This document shows, in pieces, positions 16,577 through 25,600 of a stretch of 64,000 nucleotides of DNA (the stretch's first letter is position 1; each line of letters starts with the position of its first letter). The notes below the pieces were generated by a model, which was not told the DNA's origin, ran no database searches, and saw only the letters and a program-made list of their open reading frames with translations. Source of the stretch: CAYJLF01 sp964371055. Lineage in GTDB: Bacteria; Eisenbacteria; RBG-16-71-46; CAIMUX01. The position numbers were made by a program, and so were the translations under genes. Location: contig CAYJLF010000002.1 of assembly GCA_964371055.1 (NCBI GenBank), forward strand, positions 310,001 to 374,000, in the 5' to 3' direction.

Positions 16577-19330
16577 GTGGGCGAACCCTCTCGCATCGAG
16601 CCGTCCGTCGAACTGGGGGAACTCTTCGCTGCCGCCGTCGTGCTTCCTCCCGCCGAGCGGGCGGCGTTTCTCCGGCAGGCCTGCGGGGAGGACGACCGCC
16701 TCCGGCGCGAGGCCGAGACGCTGCTCGCGGCCCACGATCGGTCGGGCGACTTCCTCGCTTCCCCCGCGCTTCTCCTCTCCGCGTCCGAGTGGACCACCCT
16801 CGATCCGCCGTCGCGCCGCGACGAGCGCATCGGTCCCTATCGCCTGGTCGAAGAGATCGGACGCGGCGGGATGGGGTCGGTGTACCTGGCGGCACGCGCG
16901 GACGGAGCGTTCGACCAGCGCGTTGCCGTCAAGCTGCTGCACACCGGCACGGGTGCCGGGGAGCTGCTCCGCCGCTTCGAGAACGAACGGAGGATCCTGG
17001 CGCGACTGGAGCATCCGCACATTGCGCGCCTCCTGGATGGCGGAGCGGCGGAAGACGGGACCCCCTACCTCGTCATGGAGTATGTCGACGGCCGCCCGAT
17101 CGACGACCACTGCCGCCGACAGGGGCTGTCCGTAGGGGAAAGACTCGAGCTGGTGCGCACGGTCTGCGACGCCGTCCATCACGCGCACCAGAACCTCGTG
17201 GTTCACCGCGACCTCAAGCCGAGCAACATCCTCGTCGACCGGGAAGGTCGCGTGAAGCTGCTCGACTTCGGCATCGCCAAGGTGCTTGCGCCCGATCCGA
17301 CCGACGTCGGCGCAGACGCGACGCGGACGCGGGGCGCTGCCTTGACTCCCCGGTACGCCAGCCCCGAGCAGATCCGCGGCGAGCCCGTCACGACCGCCTC
17401 CGACATCTACGCGCTGGGAGTGATCCTCTACGAGCTGCTGGCCGGGAGGAGTCCCTACGGCGAGTCCCCCCGCCCCGATCGCGCGCTCGAGCGCGCCATC
17501 CTCGAGGAAGATGTGATCCGGCCGAGCGAAGTGCTGCGGCGCGCGACCGCTGTCCCGGGACCGCCGCTTCGCGCGACCGGACGACCCTCGCCGGAGCCCG
17601 CCCGCCGCAACACCCGGCGCCTGGCGCGCCAGGTGGCGGGGGACCTGGATACGATCGTTCTGCAGTGCCTGCGCAAGGAGCCGGACCGGCGCTACGCCTC
17701 GGCGGAACGACTGGGAGAGGACCTGCGGCGCCATCTGGCAGGACTGCCGGTGCGCGTGCGCCCCGATACGGTTCGTTACCGGACGGCGAAGTTCGTACGC
17801 CGGCACACCACGGCGGTGGCGGCGGGACTCCTGGTGCTCGTGACCCTGGTCGCGGCGGCGACGGTCAGCACCGTTCTCTACCTTCGCGCGGATCGCGCGC
17901 GGGCCGAAGCCGAGCGGCAACGCGTGATCGCCGAGGAGATCAGTCTCTTTCTCGGCGACATCCTCGGTTCGATCGATCCGCAGGTCGCGCGCGGCCGTGA
18001 CACCGAACTTCTGCGCGAGATCCTCGACCGGGCCGCCGCGCGCGTGGAGCGCGAATTGCGGGACGCGCCGGCGATGGCCGCTTCCCTGCAACTCACGATC
18101 GGATCCGCCTATCGATCGCTCGGGCTGCACGAAGCATCCGAACGGCACCTGCGCTCCTCCTGGACGTGGCGTCAACGGTCCTTCGGAACGGACTCGCCGG
18201 CGACCGCGGAGAGCGCCCTCGCCCTCGCCCTCCTCCTGACCGACGTGGGCGCGTATCCGGCCGCCGAGAGCCTGGCGACGCAGGCCGCTCTGGTGCACCG
18301 ACAGCGGGGTTCCAAAGGCGAGGTCGATCTCGTCCCAGCCCTCTCCGCCCTCGCCACGATCCACGAAGCACGGGCGATCCTGGACCGGGCGGAGGCCGGT
18401 CACCGGGAGGCGCTCACCCTCGCGCGTCGGGTGTTTCCCCTCGATTCCCTCCGCCACACCTCCTACCTCGGCAACCTCGCCGTCTTCCTCAGTGCGCACG
18501 AGAGGCGGGCGGAAGCCGAGACGCTGCTGCTCGCGGCGGCCGGGATCCTGCGGCGCGCCCCGGCCGCCAGTCCGGTGGAACTCGCGATCCTCGAGCACAA
18601 CCTGGCCACCTTGTGGCGGAGGGAAGGACGGCTCGAGGAGGCGATCGCGCTCTATCGCGATGCCTTGCGACGGATGCGAGCGGTCCTCCCCGCGGACCAT
18701 CCGCAGCTCCCGGTCACGCTCAACAACTTCGCCTCGGCTCTGGAGTCAGCGCGGCGGTACGAGGAGGCCGAGGCGACCTACCGCGATGCTCTCGCCCGGC
18801 AACGGCGCATCCTCGGCGAGAATCACCGCGATGTCGGGACCACGGCGAACAACCTGGCCGGGCTGCTGCGCCAGGTGCGACGCTACGAGGAGGCGGAGGC
18901 GCTCTATCGCGAGGCGATCCGCGTCTACGGCGCCGCCCTCGGCCCGGACCACGCCTGGGTCAGCATCGCCTGGAACAACCTCGCGCATCTCCACGAGGCC
19001 CGAGGGGATCTCCGCGCGGCGATGACCTCGCTCGACGAGGCCCGGCGGATCGGGCTGCAGCATTGGCCGGCGCCGCACTGGCGGCTGCAGCAAGGCGAGA
19101 GCCTGCGCGGCGCCTGTCTGGCGGCCCAGGGACGCGACGCGCAAGCCGAGTCGCTCCTGACGGCGAGCCTCACGCATCTGCGCGCGGCGCTGCCGACGAC
19201 CGACCCGGTGGTGCACCTGGCCGCCGGGAGACTGAGCCGTTTCCTCGAGACGCGCGGCCGGTCGGCGGAAGCTGAGCGGGTTCGGGCGCCCCTGCACGCA
19301 GCGCCGCGCCAAGGCCGCGTCGGCCGTTGA
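16577..19330 (+). CDS. Membrane serine/threonine protein kinase with TPR sensor region
   Basis: This is a Hanks-type kinase of 917 residues. The GTG start has GGGGAG eight bases upstream. A short helical region precedes the kinase domain at about 87-370: P-loop GRGGMGSVY (about 95), VAVKLL, catalytic HRDLKPSN (His210), DFGIAK and ASPEQ. One transmembrane helix lies at about 412-438 (VAAGLLVLVTLVAAATV). The rest is a long array of TPR repeats (for example YEEAEATYRDALARQRRILG and YEEAEALYREAIRVYG). It is co-transcribed with the ECF sigma factor 22 bases upstream. Its last 161 bases overlap, on the other strand, the open frame of a methyltransferase. The kinase probably signals to the sigma factor; its stimulus is unknown. 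Confidence 0.93.
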   Translation: MGEPSRIEPSVELGELFAAAVVLPPAERAAFLRQACGEDDRLRREAETLLAAHDRSGDFLASPALLLSASEWTTLDPPSRRDERIGPYRLVEEIGRGGMGSVYLAARADGAFDQRVAVKLLHTGTGAGELLRRFENERRILARLEHPHIARLLDGGAAEDGTPYLVMEYVDGRPIDDHCRRQGLSVGERLELVRTVCDAVHHAHQNLVVHRDLKPSNILVDREGRVKLLDFGIAKVLAPDPTDVGADATRTRGAALTPRYASPEQIRGEPVTTASDIYALGVILYELLAGRSPYGESPRPDRALERAILEEDVIRPSEVLRRATAVPGPPLRATGRPSPEPARRNTRRLARQVAGDLDTIVLQCLRKEPDRRYASAERLGEDLRRHLAGLPVRVRPDTVRYRTAKFVRRHTTAVAAGLLVLVTLVAAATVSTVLYLRADRARAEAERQRVIAEEISLFLGDILGSIDPQVARGRDTELLREILDRAAARVERELRDAPAMAASLQLTIGSAYRSLGLHEASERHLRSSWTWRQRSFGTDSPATAESALALALLLTDVGAYPAAESLATQAALVHRQRGSKGEVDLVPALSALATIHEARAILDRAEAGHREALTLARRVFPLDSLRHTSYLGNLAVFLSAHERRAEAETLLLAAAGILRRAPAASPVELAILEHNLATLWRREGRLEEAIALYRDALRRMRAVLPADHPQLPVTLNNFASALESARRYEEAEATYRDALARQRRILGENHRDVGTTANNLAGLLRQVRRYEEAEALYREAIRVYGAALGPDHAWVSIAWNNLAHLHEARGDLRAAMTSLDEARRIGLQHWPAPHWRLQQGESLRGACLAAQGRDAQAESLLTASLTHLRAALPTTDPVVHLAAGRLSRFLETRGRSAEAERVRAPLHAAPRQGRVGR

Positions 19331-19889
19331 AACTTGCGGTCGGTTCCAGTCCCGCCGCGACTGCCGCCGCTACCTCGCGTTCGAAGTCCGCCGGGGTGAC
19401 ATGTCCTCTCGGCTCGAGGAGAAGCAGGGTGCCGCCGGGTTCGAGGCGCGAGGCGAGTCGGCGGAACGTTGCCGCAGGGTCGGGCGTTTCGTGGATCGCG
19501 TGGATGGCGAGGATGAGATCGAACCGGCGCGCCGCCTCGAGGTCCCCGAGCCCGTCCGGCGGAACGGCGACCGTCTCGATGCGGGAGGCAAGCCCGGCGC
19601 GGGCGGCACGGCGGGCGAGGGCAGCCAACATGCGCGGCTGCACGTCGGCGGCCGTCACGCGTCCATTCTCCCCGACCAATCGGGCGGCCGGAATCGTGTA
19701 GAACCCCATTCCGGCGCCGAAGTCGAGCACCTGCATTCCCGGACGGATGTAAGGCCCGAGCGTGCGCGCGGGCGGGTCGAAGACCGCGCGGAGCGGAGAG
19801 ACGAGCAGGTAGCCGATCCACCAGGGGCAGACATGGCGAGCGGGTTGGGCCGGGCTCCCGGTTGCCACGGGGGGATGGGTTGCGTTCAT
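19170..19889 (-). CDS. Class I SAM-dependent methyltransferase, C-terminus overlapping the kinase gene
   Basis: This small-molecule methyltransferase candidate has 239 residues. The ATG at 19889 has AAGGAG seven bases upstream. The SAM-binding motif is VLDFGAGMGFYTIPAARLV (about 54-72), the acidic residue ending strand 2 is in VTAADVQP, and FDLILAIHAIHETPD and GGTLLLLEPRGHV follow. The recognisable fold stops near residue 183 (AGLEPT). The remaining 50 or so residues are read antisense through the end of the kinase gene and look like readthrough. The natural C-terminal strands may therefore be missing or altered. It is divergent from a TetR-type gene with an operator-like site between them, which suggests repression by that regulator. 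The substrate is unknown. Confidence 0.75.
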   Translation of the reverse strand: MNATHPPVATGSPAQPARHVCPWWIGYLLVSPLRAVFDPPARTLGPYIRPGMQVLDFGAGMGFYTIPAARLVGENGRVTAADVQPRMLAALARRAARAGLASRIETVAVPPDGLGDLEAARRFDLILAIHAIHETPDPAATFRRLASRLEPGGTLLLLEPRGHVTPADFEREVAAAVAAGLEPTASFNGRRGLGAALRAGAPEPAQLPPTGRASRGNGSVSRRPGAPPGRSSAAPRADA

Positions 19890-19922
19890 GGCGTTCTCCT
19901 TCGGGCGATCGGAGGCGACCGG

Positions 19923-19973
19923 TTGCCGCGGGGCCGTTCCCCGCGCTAGACTCAGGATATGAGCAATCACTCA
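19923..19973 (+). promoter_or_regulatory. Promoter and TetR-like operator between methyltransferase and regulator
   Basis: A sigma-70-like promoter reads TTGCCG (19923-19928), 18 bases, TAGACT (19947-19952). Eight bases on, where transcription should begin, lies the imperfect palindrome TGAGCAATCACTCA (19960-19973) with outer TGAG/CTCA half-sites. The site is between the divergent methyltransferase and TetR genes, the expected place for an autoregulatory operator. Confidence 0.55.
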
Positions 19974-20041
19974 CATCTGCCACTCGCGTTGACGTGAGCG
20001 TCCAGAGACGTTCTCGATATCCCGGAACCTCAAGCCAGAGA

Positions 20042-20755
20042 GTGCGTTCCGGTGATCGTCCGCACGCGGCCGAAGCGAAGGCGGCCCGGCCGGCTCAGGT
20101 TTCCCGGCCCGCCCGGAGGGGGAAGAAACCGGCCGCGCCGGTGCGCCGGCAGCCGCGCCAGGCGCGCGCCCGGGAGACCGCGAGGGCCATCCTTCAGGCT
20201 GCCGCTGCCCTCCTGGCGGAGCGCGGCTACGGCGGTGTGACAACCAACGCGATCGCCGAGCGTGCGGGCGTTTCGATCGGCTCGCTCTACCAGTACTTCC
20301 CCGACAAAGGAGCGATCCTGTCGGTTCTTCGGCGCGAGCACGTCGCGGCCGTCCGTCCGGTCATCGATCGCTTCGTCGCGCAGCTTGCGAGTCCACAGGT
20401 TCCCATCGAGGTCTCTCTGCGCGCGTTCTTCGGGGAGTTGGTGGCGCTTCACGGCGCGGACCCGCAACTCTGTCGCGCGCTCGACTCGGAAGTTCCATGG
20501 CCCCATGACAGCGACCGGGACTCCGGGCGCGAGGCGGCCGAGATCGTGCGGGCGGCGGAGATCCTTCGTCGCCGTCCGGACGTCGCGGTGGGCGATCCCG
20601 TTGCCGCGGCGCACGTCCTGCACCAGGCGACCTCCGCGCTCAGCCGGTGGCTCGTTCACTCCGCGCCGGACTACCTCGATCGGAAGGCCTATGTGGATGA
20701 AGCCGTGCGCATGCTCTCCGGGTTTCTGCGCGGTCCTGGCGCTCCGGGTTCGTAG
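20042..20755 (+). CDS. TetR/AcrR-family transcriptional repressor
   Basis: The N-terminal helix-turn-helix is clear (RETARAILQAAAALLAERGY, VTTNAIAERAGVSIGSLYQY, FPDKGAIL). A helical ligand-binding domain that I cannot assign to a ligand follows. The start is uncertain: GTG codons at 19994, 20042 and 20141 are in frame and none has a good ribosome site. The middle one is used here, giving 237 residues with a long basic arm. A promoter and a palindrome lie upstream, between it and a divergent methyltransferase gene. The regulator probably represses itself and that gene. Confidence 0.85.
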   Translation: MRSGDRPHAAEAKAARPAQVSRPARRGKKPAAPVRRQPRQARARETARAILQAAAALLAERGYGGVTTNAIAERAGVSIGSLYQYFPDKGAILSVLRREHVAAVRPVIDRFVAQLASPQVPIEVSLRAFFGELVALHGADPQLCRALDSEVPWPHDSDRDSGREAAEIVRAAEILRRRPDVAVGDPVAAAHVLHQATSALSRWLVHSAPDYLDRKAYVDEAVRMLSGFLRGPGAPGS

Positions 20756-20782
20756 GCGTTGCCGGCTCACGCTCGCGACGTG

Positions 20783-21844
20783 CTACTGAGCCGGCTGCGG
20801 GGGCGCGCCAGGGAGAACCCCGAGGCGCCCCAGATCGCGATCGCACAACGGCGCCGGCGCCGCCTGTTCCCCTCCGGCCGCGCGAAGCCTGGGAACCGGC
20901 CAGAGCGATCGGGCGACGGCGGGCAGGGAGAAAGCGAAGCCATGCCGGGCCTGAAGCTCGTGCGCCCTCCGGATGAGTTGATCACGCCCGGCCGCAGCAC
21001 CGTCGTGACCGAAGACGACGACGGCGTCTTCCTCCTGGTAGAGGTCAGCGTGCTGGAACGCCGCGGCGACGGTCGCCACCTTCCGATCGAGCAGCGGATC
21101 GCCGGGGAGGATGCTCAGGACCAGGATCCCGTCGCTCGCGAGCTGCCGCCGGCAGGTGTGGAAGAACTCCCTGGTCGCCAGGCGCGGCGGTCCGAAGCCA
21201 AGGCCGCTGAACGCGTCGACCACGATCACATCGTACAGCTCGTCCTCGCCCCGCCTTTCCATGAACTCGCGTGCGTCCTCGTGAAAGACGCGAAGACTCG
21301 CGCCGGGGCGGAAGCCGAAGAATCGGACCGCGAGTGAGGTGACGTCCGGCTCGATCTCGGTGCAGTCGATGAGAGCCTCGGGATAGTGGTGGCCCAGGAC
21401 CATCGGTATTCGACCGCCGCCCAGGCCGACCACGTGTGCCCGCCGGGGGACGTCCTTCCATAGAAGGAAGAGCATCGCCGCGCGCGTGTACGGCGACTTG
21501 AGGTCGAGCGGGTGATCCAGGTCGAGCCGTGACTGGATCTCGCAGCTCTCGTCCGAGTCGAAGAGCAGCTGAATCTCGGCGCCTGATTTGCAGACGAGGA
21601 TGCGGCGGTCGCCACGCTCGAGCCGGTAGAGCGTGCCGTCCGGGAGGTGGCGGAGCTCGTCGATCCCGGCCGGGGGATTCCGGGCTGGATCCACGCGAGA
21701 GGCCCCCGTCTGGTGTGGCGGCTCGCGGTCCGTGCGTTCCACCCGGAACGCCGGAGCCCGAAGCGATCGCGGCCGGTGCGCCCGGGGACGATCGTCGTGA
21801 ACCGTCCGGATCGTAGCATGCCTCCGGCCGGATTGCGGGGTCAT
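20783..21844 (-). CDS. Spermidine synthase-like methyltransferase-fold protein
   Basis: This 353-residue frame contains a polyamine-synthase-type Rossmann domain: AHVVGLGGGRIPMVLGHHYP, IDCTEIEPDV, and VIVVDAFSGLGFGPPRLATR followed by EFFHTCRRQLASDGILVLSI. The first 60 residues are Arg/Pro-rich and poorly credible, so the real start may be downstream; a purine-rich GGTGGA lies before the ATG at 21844. The last 40 residues are also low-complexity. It is convergent with the TetR gene (27-base gap). Such SpeE-like orphans often do not make spermidine. No SpeD or arginine decarboxylase gene is nearby, so the reaction is unknown. Confidence 0.7.
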   Translation of the reverse strand: MTPQSGRRHATIRTVHDDRPRAHRPRSLRAPAFRVERTDREPPHQTGASRVDPARNPPAGIDELRHLPDGTLYRLERGDRRILVCKSGAEIQLLFDSDESCEIQSRLDLDHPLDLKSPYTRAAMLFLLWKDVPRRAHVVGLGGGRIPMVLGHHYPEALIDCTEIEPDVTSLAVRFFGFRPGASLRVFHEDAREFMERRGEDELYDVIVVDAFSGLGFGPPRLATREFFHTCRRQLASDGILVLSILPGDPLLDRKVATVAAAFQHADLYQEEDAVVVFGHDGAAAGRDQLIRRAHELQARHGFAFSLPAVARSLWPVPRLRAAGGEQAAPAPLCDRDLGRLGVLPGAPPQPAQ

Positions 21845-21963
21845 GGCCGGTTTCCACCGTGGCGGCCGGCGCGGAACGCGGCGGGGATGGAACGCCGGCG
21901 AGGGCGGAGTGTTACTCTCTGTGCCGTCATCGCGCGGGGCCGCGCGGGCATCGGAGGGGAGAG

Positions 21964-22572
21964 ATGAATGCCGTGACCATCCTCTGGATCATGCTGCTCG
22001 GCCTCGGCTGCGCCGGCAGCGGATCGTACGAGCCGCGGAACGGCGACATCGTCTTCCAGACCTCCCGCTCGGCGCAGAGCGTCGCGATCCAGAAGGCGAC
22101 CCGCTCGCCCTGGAGCCACCTGGGAATCGTCTACCTGCGAGGCGGCGAGGCGTTCGTCTACGAGGCTGTGGATCCGGTCCGGTCGACTCCGCTCGAGTCG
22201 TGGATCGACCGCGGCGAAGGAAGGCGATGCGTCGTGAAGCGCCTGCGCCACGCCGACCAGGTGCTCACCCCCGCGGCCCTCTCCCGGATGCTCGAGGCGG
22301 GCGAAGCGTTCCGAGGACGCCGCTACGACTCCTGGTTCGAGTGGTCCGATGACCGTCTCTACTGCTCCGAGCTTGTCTGGAAGATCTACCAGCGCGCGCT
22401 CGGCCTCGAACTGGGAAAGCTCCAGACGATGGCGACGTTCGACTTCTCGGACCCGCTGGTGCGGTCGATCGCCGAGGAGAGGTGGCACGGTGCGCCGCCG
22501 GCGAACGAGCCGGTGATCACCCCCGCGGCGATCTTCGAGAGCGAGGATCTGGTGGTCGTGCACCGGCGGTGA
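21964..22572 (+). CDS. YiiX/YaeF-like permuted papain-fold hydrolase
   Basis: This 202-residue protein has an N-terminal hydrophobic segment (TILWIMLLGLGCAGS) that may be a signal or an atypical lipoprotein signal. The catalytic blocks of the YiiX (permuted NlpC/P60, family C92) group follow: NGDIVFQTSRSAQS..IQ.AT, WSHLGIV with the His, and RLYCSELVWKIYQ with the Cys. ATG 21964 is preceded by GGAGGGG. Members act as thiol hydrolases or amidases on lipids or peptidoglycan, but the substrate is not predictable here. It converges on the UvrA-like gene with a 37-base gap. Confidence 0.83.
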   Translation: MNAVTILWIMLLGLGCAGSGSYEPRNGDIVFQTSRSAQSVAIQKATRSPWSHLGIVYLRGGEAFVYEAVDPVRSTPLESWIDRGEGRRCVVKRLRHADQVLTPAALSRMLEAGEAFRGRRYDSWFEWSDDRLYCSELVWKIYQRALGLELGKLQTMATFDFSDPLVRSIAEERWHGAPPANEPVITPAAIFESEDLVVVHRR

Positions 22573-22609
22573 GTCCGGTGATGGGGAGCTTCCTCCGGGC
22601 GATCGATCT

Positions 22610-25600
22610 TCACGGCGGCCCCGCCCGGAGGACCCGCCCGCCGCCGGCGCCACCCTCGGGGCCGAGTTCGATCACCCAGTCCGCGCCGGCGAGCAGACGC
22701 GGCTCGTGCTCCACCACGACGACGAGATGCCCTGCGTCGGCGGCGGCGTGCAGCGATCGGGCTAGCCGGTCGACATCCTCGATCCCAAGGCCGCGGGTCG
22801 GTTCGTCGAGCAGAATGGCCAACGGGTCGGGGCGCGGTTCCGCGAGCAGACGCGCGAGCCGGAGGCGCTGCCTTTCTCCCGACGAGAGGGCCGCACCGGC
22901 CTGGCCGAGACGGAGGTAGCCGAGGCCGATCTCCACCATGGCGTGGATGCGGTCGGCGGCGATCCCGCGAGGATCGAGCCAGACGAGCGCTTCGGGCAGT
23001 GTCGCTTCGAGCATGTCTTGGATGGTGTGTCCCTGCACGCGGCAGGCGAGGACCTCGTCCGAGAAGCGCCGGCCGCCGCAGATCTCGCAGCCGACGCGCA
23101 CGTCGGGCAGGAGATCCATCGCGACGGTGACAAAGCCGCGTCCTTCGCAGGCCTCGCAGCGTCCTCCGGGGGTGCCGGTGGAGAAGGCGCGCGCGGTCAG
23201 CCCGCGTTGGCGCGCTTCGGGCGTGGCGGCGAACCGACGGTGGATCGTGTCCGAGAGGTCGAGCAACGTGGCCACGGTGCTGGCTCCGCCCATGGCCAGT
23301 CCGTCCTGTTCGACCTCGAGGACCGCCGAAAGGGGTGCGTGGAGCGCGATGGCCGTGCAGCCGATCGCGGCCCGCCCCCGGAACGCGGCGCGGAGGGAGG
23401 GGGCGAGGACTTCCCGCAGCAGCGTCGACTTGCCGCTGCCGGAGACACCCGCGATCGCCGTGACGGCGCCGATCGGAAGAGTGACATCGATCTCCCGCAG
23501 ATTGCGGCGGTGTGCTCCCCGCACGCTGACGCCGGGCGCGAAGGGCCGCGGGATCCGCGGGGCAGAGGGGTGTCGGTCGCGCAACAAGCGACTGGTGTAG
23601 GTGCTGGGATCCTCACGCAGCGATGCGGGCGAACCGGCCGCGACGAGCAGGCCTCCGTCGGGGCCCGCTCCGGGGCCCAGCTCCAGCAGATGATCGGCGG
23701 CGGCGACGATCGCGGGATCGTGCTCCACCACGACCACCGCGTTGCCGGCTTCCGCGAGGCTGCGTAACACTCCCACCAGCCGGCGGGTGTCGCGCGGGTG
23801 GAGCCCCTGTGTCGGCTCATCGAGCACGTAGGTGATGCCGGCCATCCCGCCGGAGAGCGCGGCGGCCAGGCGCGTGCGTTGAAACTCGCCCCCGGAAAGG
23901 GAGGAGAGTTCGCGCGCGGGAGCGAGGTAGCCGAGGCCCGCCTCGCACAGCGCCTGGAGGCGACGTTGGAGGTCCGCGCGGACCGGCCGGGCCAGTTCGA
24001 GCATGCGCGAGGAGAGGTTCTGATCGAAGGACTCCGTCCAGTCCGACAGACTATCGATCTGTCGGGCCGCCGCCTCGGGCGCGCGCAGGCCGGCCAACGT
24101 CACCGCGCGTGCCGTCGCTTTGAGGCGCTCGCCCTGACACGTTGCGCAGGGCCTGTTCACGAGGAGCGACTCCAGTTCCTCGCCGGAGGGGTCCGCGTGG
24201 ACCCGCTCGAACTCCTTCTCCACGAGTGCGAGCAGGCCGGCCCAGGGCGCCGTGAAGCGATGGACGCCGCTCCGCCGGCCGCGACGATACTCCCAGGCAA
24301 CCTCGAAAGTCCGGTCGCCCGCTCCTTCGAGGGCGAGCCGTCGCGCGGCGGGCGGGAGATCGCGGTAGGGACCCGAGAGGTCCAGGCCAAGAGCGCGGCC
24401 GGCGGCGCGCAGCGTGGCCATGTGCTGCCCGTCCGGTTCGGCGAGATAGGCGCCGAAACGCGTGCTGTCGATGGCGCCGCCATCGAGGGGGAGATGGGGG
24501 CTGGTGACCAATCGGTCGGGATCGCACGCCTGATGGAAGCCAAGGCCGCGGCAGTCGGGGCAGGCTCCTCTCTCACCGTGCGGTGAGAAATCGCCCGCCC
24601 AGAGCGGCTCCCAGGCCCGCCCGCAGGCGCACTCTCTCCCCTCGAACGCGCGTCCGCACTCCGGGCATGGTCGTGTTCCCGCCCGGGCGAAGAGCAGACG
24701 CAGCAACTCGTCGATCTCGGTCAGGGTACCGACCGTCGCGCGGGGGTTGCGGCGCCCGGCTTCGGCCGGCACCGCGATGGCGGCCCGCACTCCCCGGGCC
24801 GAGGTCAGCTCCGCCCCTCCCTTCATCGGCAGAAAGCGGCGGGCCCACGGCGAGACGAGATCGGCGAAGCGAGCCTGCGATTCGGCCAGGAGCGTGTCGA
24901 GGACGAGAGACGACTTGCCGGAACCCGAAGGTCCGGTGACGACGGTCAGGCCTCGCGCGGGGATCCTCACGTCGACCGAGCGGAGGTTGTTCGTGGTGAC
25001 GCCGAGAAGCTCGATGGCGTCGTCGCCCGCGTCGCTGCCGGGGTCGTCGCCCGCGTCGCTGCCGGGGTCACCGCTTGCGTCGACGGCCCGCTCGGCGCTC
25101 GCCACCGCATCGACGGCGATGAGTGATCCGGTGTCGGCGACTTCCCGCGGATCTCCCGCGGCGATCACCTGTCCGCCCTCCGGTCCGCCGCCTGGGCCCA
25201 ACTCGGTTACGCGGTCGGCGGCGCGGACGACGTCGAGATCGTTGTCGACCACCAGCAGCGTGTGTCCGGCCTGACAGAGACCCCTGAAGGCACGGAGCAA
25301 CACCGCCACGTCATCAGCGTGCAGGCCAGTGCTCGGTTCGTCGAGCGCGATGAGGGCCGGGCGGGCGGCGCGCGCCAGTTCGGTGGCGAGCTTCACGCGC
25401 TGGGCCTCGCCGCTCGAGAGCGTCGTGGCCGGTTGGCCGAGCGGCAGGTAACCGAGGCCGAGTTGCACCAGGGCGTCCAGGATGCGCGCCAGCCTGGCCG
25501 GGGCTCGGAAACGGCCGGCTGCGTCCAAGATGCTTCCCTCCAGCACATCCGCGATCGAGACGCCATCCCGCTTCACCGCGAGGACCTCGGGGTGGAACCT

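Noticed and set aside
15986..18700. A 904-codon minus-strand frame opposite the sigma factor and kinase
   Set aside because: It is a shadow frame caused by third-position GC bias; the kinase motifs on the other strand are decisive.
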